Shown one piece after another: positions 1 through 5,643 of a stretch of 10,126 nucleotides of DNA. The notes under the pieces were generated by a model. That model was given only the letters and a program-made list of their open reading frames with translations, did no database searches and was not told where the DNA came from. Position 1 is the first letter of the stretch. The number at the start of each line of letters is the position of its first letter. This DNA comes from JBBDYH01 sp040901795. GTDB lineage: Bacteria; Planctomycetota; Planctomycetia; Pirellulales; JALHPA01. The position numbers and the translations under genes are program-made. The stretch lies in assembly GCA_040901795.1 (NCBI GenBank), contig JBBDYH010000176.1, positions 1 through 10,126 on the forward strand. Reading direction: 5' to 3'.

Positions 1-1112
<1,112 letters not shown>

Positions 1113-1167
1113 AACTCAGGCGAGGATGCAAGTCATTCCATCGCGATCCCGCGTCGCCGTATGTGGG

Positions 1168-1173
1168 TATAAT
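1168..1173 (+). promoter_or_regulatory. candidate -10 element (TATAAT)
   Basis: A perfect TATAAT lies 69 bases before the ATG of the small gene at 1242, in the gap after rpsA. The position 17 bases upstream (1145-1150, GATCCC) is a poor -35 match and there is no extended -10 TGn. It is a plausible sigma-70 promoter giving the small gene its own transcript, but it rests on one hexamer. Confidence 0.35.
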
Positions 1174-1241
1174 TCTTTGAGGACTGCAAGTCTGATCCGT
1201 GGGGTGTGTCCATCAGCCGCTACTCTTCCAGGAGAACGCTC

Positions 1242-1433
1242 ATGGCCCAGATTACCTTGACCTCTGAGGAAACGGTGGAGCTTCGCCAGGTGCTCGATAG
1301 CTACGTCTCGGACCTGCGCATGGAGATCTCGAATACCGACCAGATGGATTTCCGCGAGGGGCTGAAATCGCGAGAAGAGTTTTTGAAGAAGCTTCTCCGG
1401 CAGTTGGAGGAACCCGCGCAACGACCAACCTGA
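1242..1433 (+). CDS. small conserved-looking protein of unknown function, 63 aa
   Basis: ATG at 1242 is preceded by a strong Shine-Dalgarno AGGAGA (1230-1235) with six bases of spacing, so it is preferred over the in-frame start at 1206, which would add 12 residues without such a site. The product begins MAQITLTSEE and is acidic to amphipathic and apparently wholly helical. Residues ~7-30 (EETVELRQVLDSYVSDLRME) and ~38-57 (REGLKSREEFLKKLLRQLEE) look like two helices joined by a short turn containing NTDQMDF, so a small helical hairpin or dimer is likely. It has no Cys, signal peptide or membrane segment. I recognise the general type as a hypothetical protein seen in planctomycetes but know no function. 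It follows rpsA by 129 bp and may have its own promoter near 1168. It probably is a real gene, given the start-site quality and composition. Confidence 0.7.
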   Translation: MAQITLTSEETVELRQVLDSYVSDLRMEISNTDQMDFREGLKSREEFLKKLLRQLEEPAQRPT

Positions 1434-1458
1434 CAATCACCGCAACGTTTGCAAAGTC

Positions 1459-1686
1459 ATGGCAACGTGGGAGCAGTGTGACGCGGTTGAACACGACGCC
1501 GCAAAGATGAGCGGCGCTTGGGTCTTCTGTGGTACGCGCGTTCCGGTGGCGACGCTATTCGAGAATCTCAGAGACGGTGCGACGATCGGCGAATTCCTGG
1601 AGTGGTTTCCGGGCGTTGAACGATCGCAAGTCGAATCGGTCCTCGAACACGAGGCGGCGTCGGCCGCCGGCGCTTCTCTTAGATGA
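1459..1686 (+). CDS. DUF433 family antitoxin (VapB45-like)
   Basis: The 75-residue product matches the DUF433 pattern: an N-terminal MSGAWVFCGTRVPV segment (residues ~17-30), then LFENLRDGATIGEFLEWFPG (~33-52) and a helix VERSQVESVLEHEA. DUF433 proteins have a small winged-helix/HTH-like fold and are usually the antitoxin of a pair whose toxin is a DUF5615 PIN-like RNase encoded immediately downstream, often with an overlapping start. Here the stop TGA (1684-1686) overlaps an ATG (1683-1685) in the classical ATGA arrangement, but the following frame is not an intact toxin (see 1683-1817). The canonical Arg in the W-V-F-R-G-T-R motif is Cys in this copy. No clear Shine-Dalgarno precedes ATG 1459; the start agrees with the usual family N-terminus (MATWEQC). 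It lies 25 bp after the small gene at 1242. The antitoxin looks intact but probably orphaned. Confidence 0.8.
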   Translation: MATWEQCDAVEHDAAKMSGAWVFCGTRVPVATLFENLRDGATIGEFLEWFPGVERSQVESVLEHEAASAAGASLR

Positions 1687-1817
1687 GGGTCCTTTTCCGC
1701 GCGCAGACCACTGGCATCTACGAATGTAGTCGGCGAGCAGCCCCGGTAGGGGCGACATTCTCTAGCCGGGGGCGCCAGCCCCCAGACCGCGACCAGGCAA
1801 TTCGTAGAGCCCCGTAG
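1683..1817 (+). pseudogene. probable remnant of DUF5615 PIN-like toxin start
   Basis: An ATG overlapping the DUF433 stop opens with MRVLF, the way DUF5615 toxins commonly begin (MRVLFD...), but the next residue is Arg instead of the catalytic Asp. The frame then runs straight into the palindromic repeat at 1739 and stops at TAG 1815-1817 after 44 codons. A second frame over the same bases reads LLLDEGPFPR and stops at 1727-1729; that also resembles the toxin's first strand and could mean a frameshift. Either way no full-length (~110-120 aa) toxin is present. The reading as a decayed toxin is inference from gene order and a very short similarity; it could be chance. Confidence 0.35.
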
Positions 1818-1829
1818 GGGCGACATTGC
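1739..1829. repeat. composite palindromic intergenic repeat, copy A
   Basis: Two direct units, AGCCCCGGTAGGGGCGACAT (from 1739) and AGCCCCGTAGGGGCGACATT (from 1808), each able to fold a CCCC/GGGG hairpin, flank a central perfect hairpin GGGGGC (1768-1773) / GCCCCC (1778-1783). Copy B at 2134-2227 has the same order and orientation. Repeats of this type are scattered between genes in many planctomycete genomes. It is non-coding, although it keeps frames open on both strands and so creates spurious ORFs. Confidence 0.85.
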
Positions 1830-1864
1830 ACTAACAAGTCCTCGCACAAATTCCCGACGTAAGT

Positions 1865-2098
1865 GTGCCACGAACGCTTTCTCCCTCGCGCTACCTACTC
1901 TGTATCAAGAACGACGGTTATCCCACGTCGCTTGAGGTCCGGAAGATTTACCAAGCCATGGCCGACGCCGATGCCGAGAAGCACCGCCTGGTCCGCGTAA
2001 TCGATGAGTCGGGAGAGGATTATCTCTATCCGCAGAAGTTTTTCGTCCGGGTCGAACTTCCCTCGGTGGCCAAGAAGGCGTTCGCGGCGGCCTCGTAG
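1865..2098 (+). CDS. conserved small protein of unknown function, 77 aa
   Basis: GTG at 1865 is the first reasonable start in a frame open only from 1835; no ATG occurs before residue 32. The core reads RYLLCIKNDGYPTSLEVRKI (residues ~9-28), then YQAMADADAEKHRLVRVIDE and SGEDYLYPQKFFVRVELP. I recognise this as a widespread conserved small protein, common in planctomycetes and cyanobacteria, in which YLLCI.N..YP.SLE..K.Y and DESGEDYLYP are the constant parts; its function is unknown. Alternating hydrophobic strands (YLLCIKN, LVRVIDE, FFVRVEL) around one helix suggest a compact alpha/beta fold. No signal peptide or membrane segment is present. The gene stands alone between repeat copies A and B and has no clear Shine-Dalgarno site. 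The Ala-rich end (KKAFAAAS) looks unstructured. Confidence 0.75.
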   Translation: MPRTLSPSRYLLCIKNDGYPTSLEVRKIYQAMADADAEKHRLVRVIDESGEDYLYPQKFFVRVELPSVAKKAFAAAS

Positions 2099-2133
2099 AC
2101 AACGCCGGCTTCTTGAGAGCGGAGTTCTTGACC

Positions 2134-2227
2134 AGCCCCGGCAGGGGCGACATTCTATAGCCGGGCGGCGCTAGCCCCCGGACCGCGACCCCAACTAAAT
2201 GGTAAAGCCCCGGAGGGGCGACATTGC
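2134..2227. repeat. composite palindromic intergenic repeat, copy B
   Basis: Same design and orientation as copy A: AGCCCCGGCAGGGGCGACAT (from 2134), a central GC-rich inverted segment (GGGC...GCCC near 2163-2177, less perfect than in A) followed by GGACCGCGACC, and a closing unit AGCCCCGGAGGGGCGACATT (from 2206). The closing unit contains a GGAGG that could act as a ribosome-binding site, and an ATG (2199-2201) just before it is in frame with the nuclease gene. Copies A and B bracket the 77-aa gene. Confidence 0.85.
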
Positions 2228-2231
2228 GCAA

Positions 2232-4013
2232 ATGCCCAAGCGCCGTACAATCGTAACCATGAGGCGTTTAGCCGCGTTGAGGGGTGGCGCGTGCCTTTCC
2301 AGTTTATACGTCAATGGCCAGACGAAACTACTTTGGCGGTGTAAAGAAGGGCACGTTTGGGAGACTGCACCTGCGAACATCGTTGCGGGACACTGGTGCA
2401 GGAAATGTGCGCGGAAAGCACCACTGACCTTAGACGTGATGAAGGCACTCGCGCGGTCAAGAGGAGGCAATTGCCTTTCTCGCCGATACGTCAGTTTGAA
2501 GGCCAAACTAAAGTGGAAGTGCTCTAAAGGACATATTTGGCATGCGACTGGAGGTAACGTGCTCCATCGCGGCTCATGGTGTCGCGAGTGTGCCGGAAAC
2601 GCCAAAGGCGACATCGCCGACTTCCACGCGTTGGCGTCGCGTCATGGAGGACGGTGTCTTTCTGAGAACTATGTCAATGGTCATACGCCACTCACCTTCG
2701 TGTGCAAGGAGGGTCATGCTTTCGAAGCTATTCCGCGAAATGTCCGGAAGGGGAGCTGGTGTCATGCATGCGGCCGCCGCTCTGTCGCTGCGAAACGCAA
2801 GTTGACGCTAACCGAGATGCATGAAATCGCTCGGCACCGGGGAGGCCACTGTCTTTCCAAAGTGTATGTGAATAGCAAGACGCCTCTGGAATGGAAATGC
2901 GGTGAAGGCCACACGTGGGAAGCAGCGCCGGCAAACGTCAAAAACCAGGAGCAGTGGTGCCCCCACTGCAACCTCTATTTAGCTGAAGAGAAGTGCCGTT
3001 ACGTAATTGAGCGCTTGGTCGGCGTCGACTTCCCAAAGACAAGTAAAGTTCTTCCGGACCGGCTGGAGCTTGACGGCTTCAACAGCAAGCTAGACTTGGC
3101 CTTCGAGTATCACGGTGAGCATCATTACCGTGCTTTGCCGCTATTTGGAGGCAAAGCAGCGTTCCGCCGAAGGCGGACTCTTGACCGCCGGAAGCGGGTA
3201 TTATGTCGTGCGGCGGGAATCCGGCTAATAGTGATTCCGTATAGGGCCGCCAGTTCGCTGGAAGCGATAACGACGTATATCCAGCGTAGGCTCCAACTGC
3301 TTGGTCTAGCGTGCGACAAGGATGCGCGAATATCGTTTGACGACTTTGCGGCGACAAAATCGAGATTGAAAGCGATTAGCGAATTCGCCACAGGGAGGGG
3401 TTTCGAATGCCTCTCAAGCGCATACCTTGGAGCCAAGGTCAAGCTTCGTTGGCGATGCATGAAATGCGCGCATGAATGGCCCGCCACGCCCAACGACATC
3501 AAAAACGGTACTGGATGTCCGGCTTGCAGTCGCCGAATTCCCCTAACTCTGCAAGAGATGCAGCGATTGGCGGAAGCGAAGGGTGGCAAGTGCCTTTCAA
3601 GGCGTTATCGTGATTCGCAAACGAAACTCAAGTGGCAATGCAAAAAGGGCCATACCTTTTGGATGACACCAAGCAATGTCAAGTACAACAACCATTGGTG
3701 CCGCCCGTGTGCTCATGAGGCGATGCGCAAGCGACCTAAGCTCTATGCAACGGACAATGATGGTAGTACGGCTGATAATCTACGGGAACTAAAGGCAATC
3801 GCGCGAATAAGGGGTGGCAAATGTTTATCGCTAGAGTACGTGAACAACAAGACCAAATTGATTTTCAAATGCAAGGCCGGACACGTTTTTCATGTTTCTC
3901 CCGCCGCTATCAAGAACCGGGGATCGTGGTGCAAACGGTGTGCAGAGAAGGAAAAGGCCGTGCGAACGGGCTTCGGAACAGCAATTCGGCCGGTGGCTAA
4001 ACGACACATCTAG
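2232..4013 (+). CDS. zinc-finger-repeat protein with central Vsr-like / PD-(D/E)XK nuclease domain
   Basis: About 593 residues from ATG 2232; an in-frame ATG at 2199 lies inside repeat B and would only add 11 repeat-encoded residues, and ATG 2259 is also possible. Seven ~55-residue units occur at ~10-61, 66-122, 130-182, 194-248, 378-434, 441-495 and 517-572. Each has GG-x-CLS, then a Cys exactly 16 residues later, GH-x-W/F, P-x-N/A-x-x, and a closing W/G-C-x-x-C, i.e. a treble-clef-like zinc site. Units 1-4 and 5-7 flank a nuclease-like domain (~253-360) with EEKCR, LELDGF, LAFEYHGEHHY, LDRRKRVLC and IRLIVIPY. This is the layout of Vsr-like/EDxHD nucleases, with Asp281, Glu292 and His298 as likely catalytic or metal residues and Asp318/Lys321 conserved. 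It probably binds and cuts nucleic acid; target and role (homing, defence) are unknown. Spot GC counts of two 60-base lines inside the gene gave 57% and 45%, against 65% for one line of the DUF1553 gene, suggesting acquisition. Confidence 0.8.
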   Translation: MPKRRTIVTMRRLAALRGGACLSSLYVNGQTKLLWRCKEGHVWETAPANIVAGHWCRKCARKAPLTLDVMKALARSRGGNCLSRRYVSLKAKLKWKCSKGHIWHATGGNVLHRGSWCRECAGNAKGDIADFHALASRHGGRCLSENYVNGHTPLTFVCKEGHAFEAIPRNVRKGSWCHACGRRSVAAKRKLTLTEMHEIARHRGGHCLSKVYVNSKTPLEWKCGEGHTWEAAPANVKNQEQWCPHCNLYLAEEKCRYVIERLVGVDFPKTSKVLPDRLELDGFNSKLDLAFEYHGEHHYRALPLFGGKAAFRRRRTLDRRKRVLCRAAGIRLIVIPYRAASSLEAITTYIQRRLQLLGLACDKDARISFDDFAATKSRLKAISEFATGRGFECLSSAYLGAKVKLRWRCMKCAHEWPATPNDIKNGTGCPACSRRIPLTLQEMQRLAEAKGGKCLSRRYRDSQTKLKWQCKKGHTFWMTPSNVKYNNHWCRPCAHEAMRKRPKLYATDNDGSTADNLRELKAIARIRGGKCLSLEYVNNKTKLIFKCKAGHVFHVSPAAIKNRGSWCKRCAEKEKAVRTGFGTAIRPVAKRHI

Positions 4014-4088
4014 CAAGGTGGCTTCCGTGAGCCGGCGCTGACTTACGTCTGTTGTAGGCCTACGTTAGAATGTCGCTAACCACCTTGC
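4013..4088. repeat. 9-bp inverted repeat and palindrome at a convergent gene junction
   Basis: GCAAGGTGG (4013-4021) and CCACCTTGC (4080-4088) form a perfect inverted pair with a 58-base spacer that contains the palindrome GTAGGCCTAC (4054-4063), which overlaps the DUF1501 stop codon. The right arm is inside the DUF1501 coding region. The loop is long and there is no T-run, so this is at best a weak two-way transcription end between the convergent genes. Confidence 0.2.
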
Positions 4089-5511
4089 CATGCACATCCG
4101 TCAGCCGGAAATCGCGGCCGGAGTAGCGGTAGGTGAGCTGCTCGTGGTCGAGACCCATGAGGTGCAGGATCGTGGCATGCAGGTCGTGGACGTGGACGGG
4201 CTTTTCGGCCACGTCGTAGCCGAGCTCGTCGCTCGTGCCATACGTCAGACCGCGGCGAACGCCGCCGCCGGCCAGCCACATCGTGAATGCGTTGGCGTGG
4301 TGGTCGCGCCCCTTGGCGCCCTCCGAGGTTGGCGTGCGACCGAACTCGCCGCCCCAGATCACCAGCGTGTCTTCGAGCATGCCGCGCGCCTTGAGATCGG
4401 CCAGGAGCGCCGCGATCGGCCGATCGCTCTTTTGCGCATGATCGCGATGCAAGTTAATGTCCTTATGGTCGTCCCACGGCTGATTGTTGCCGTAGTAGAC
4501 CTGCACCACGCGCACGCCGCGTTCGACAAGCCGCCGGCTGAGTAGGCAAGCATTGGCAAACTCGCCCTCGCCGTACTGCTTTCGGGTAGTCGCCGATTCG
4601 CGGCCGATGTCGAACGCTTCCTGAGCCTCCGATTGCATCCGGTAGGCCATCTCCAACGACGCGATCCGTGCCTCGAGCTGCTCGTCCTGTCCGCGCGCTT
4701 CGAGATGGAGCTGGTTCATCTGCTGCAACAGGTCGAGTTGCCCACGCTGCTCCGAGCGGGAGAGATAACGATTCTCCACGTCGCGAATAATTGTTTGGGG
4801 ATTAATCGACTTGTTGTTGATGTGCGTCCCCTGGTAGATGCCGGGGAGAAAACTGTTGCTCCAAAGCTGCGGGCCGACGACCGGCTTACCGGGACAGAGC
4901 ACCACGAAGCCGGGGAGATTCTGGTTCTCTGAGCCCAAAGCGTACGTCAACCACGAGCCCATGCTGGGCCGGATCGGCTGCATGTTGCCCGAGTTCATCA
5001 TCAACAAACCCGGCTCGTGATTGGGATTGTCGGTGCGTATCGAACGCAGCACGCAGATTTCGTCGATGACCTGTGTCAGTTCCGGATAAAGCTCGCTTAC
5101 GTCGATGCCGCTTTCGCCGTATTTGGCGAACTTGAATGGCGACTGCATCAGCTTGCCCTTCGCCTTGCGCTTTCGCTGGGCGGCGAGCGATTCGGGCAGC
5201 GGCTCGCCGTTGTATTTCTCGAGAGCGGGCTTGGGATCGAAGGTATCGACGTGCGACGGCCCGCCATTCATGAACAAGAAGATCAACCGCTTCGCCCGCG
5301 CCGGGAAGTGCGGCGGCTTGACGGCCAGCGGGTTGATTCCGCTCGATGGCGTAGCTGTGGATAGGCCGGAGTCGCCTGCGAGCAAACCCGCGTCGGCGAA
5401 GACTGAGCCGAGCGCCAATGCCCCAAAGCCGCCGCCAATGCGTGTGAGGACCTGGCGGCGCGTCAGCGTGCCATGGGCAAATGACGGGTGACTATGAACG
5501 ATCGGTTTCAT
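4060..5511 (-). CDS. DUF1501 family secreted protein (Tat signal)
   Basis: The start at 5511 (ATG on the minus strand) has a GAGG site a few bases upstream; the frame is open to 5616, but that extension would run through an inverted-repeat element. The 483-residue product starts with a twin-arginine signal, TRRQVL at residues 17-22, and a hydrophobic stretch (GGGFGALALGSVFADAGLLAG), so it is exported folded. The mature part is a DUF1501 domain, related to the alkaline phosphatase/sulfatase fold: NGGPSHVDTFDPKP (82-95), VVQVYYGNNQPWDDH (335-349), WGGEFGRTP (386-394), GRDHH (401-405) and HVHDLHATILHLMG (440-453). The Asp/His/Glu-rich motifs are likely metal ligands, but the substrate is unknown. 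DUF1501 genes in planctomycetes habitually sit beside a DUF1549/DUF1553 gene, as here (upstream, same strand, 132-bp gap), and the two are thought to work together. Confidence 0.93.
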   Translation of the reverse strand: MKPIVHSHPSFAHGTLTRRQVLTRIGGGFGALALGSVFADAGLLAGDSGLSTATPSSGINPLAVKPPHFPARAKRLIFLFMNGGPSHVDTFDPKPALEKYNGEPLPESLAAQRKRKAKGKLMQSPFKFAKYGESGIDVSELYPELTQVIDEICVLRSIRTDNPNHEPGLLMMNSGNMQPIRPSMGSWLTYALGSENQNLPGFVVLCPGKPVVGPQLWSNSFLPGIYQGTHINNKSINPQTIIRDVENRYLSRSEQRGQLDLLQQMNQLHLEARGQDEQLEARIASLEMAYRMQSEAQEAFDIGRESATTRKQYGEGEFANACLLSRRLVERGVRVVQVYYGNNQPWDDHKDINLHRDHAQKSDRPIAALLADLKARGMLEDTLVIWGGEFGRTPTSEGAKGRDHHANAFTMWLAGGGVRRGLTYGTSDELGYDVAEKPVHVHDLHATILHLMGLDHEQLTYRYSGRDFRLTDVHGKVVSDILT

Positions 5512-5539
5512 GGCAACCTCAAGCAAGATCGGCAGTTTC

Positions 5540-5633
5540 TGTAGGGAACGCCCTCTGTGGCGTTCCGGGAGCGCCAAACGGCATCGCAATGTCTTGTGGC
5601 AGCGCCGGAACGGCACGGAGGCCGTTCCCTACA
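5540..5633. repeat. REPIN-like / MITE-like inverted-repeat element
   Basis: The element is bounded by perfect 11-bp inverted ends, TGTAGGGAACG (5540-5550) and CGTTCCCTACA (5623-5633). Each end also forms its own perfect 8-bp hairpin with a 6-base loop: GGAACGCC/GGCGTTCC (5545-5552/5559-5566) and GGAACGGC/GCCGTTCC (5607-5614/5621-5628). Two inverted hairpin units joined by a ~40-base linker is the structure of a REPIN or small non-autonomous element. It fills most of the 132-bp gap between the DUF1553 and DUF1501 genes and would be transcribed with them, so it could affect message stability or DUF1501 expression. It is unrelated in sequence to copies A and B. Confidence 0.85.
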
Positions 5634-5643
5634 AATCCGTAAA

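Noticed and set aside
1739..2227. Possible CRISPR or integron-type array formed by copies A and B
   Set aside because: Only two copies ~300 bp apart with a coding gene between them; no regular spacers, and no cas or integrase gene is visible.
1437..2231. Minus-strand frames rich in MSPLPGL/MSPLRG-type peptides across the repeat region
   Set aside because: These peptides are translations of the palindromic repeats A and B, which keep frames open on both strands; they are not genes.
4066..4076. An 11-base match (inverted) between the DUF1501 3' end and repeat B (2147-2157)
   Set aside because: It lies in codons of the normal DUF1501 C-terminus (VSDIL) and is not accompanied by the rest of the repeat, so chance is the simpler explanation.
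5512..5616. A longer DUF1501 start at 5616
   Set aside because: The extra 35 residues would be encoded largely by the inverted-repeat element and would push the Tat signal away from the N-terminus.
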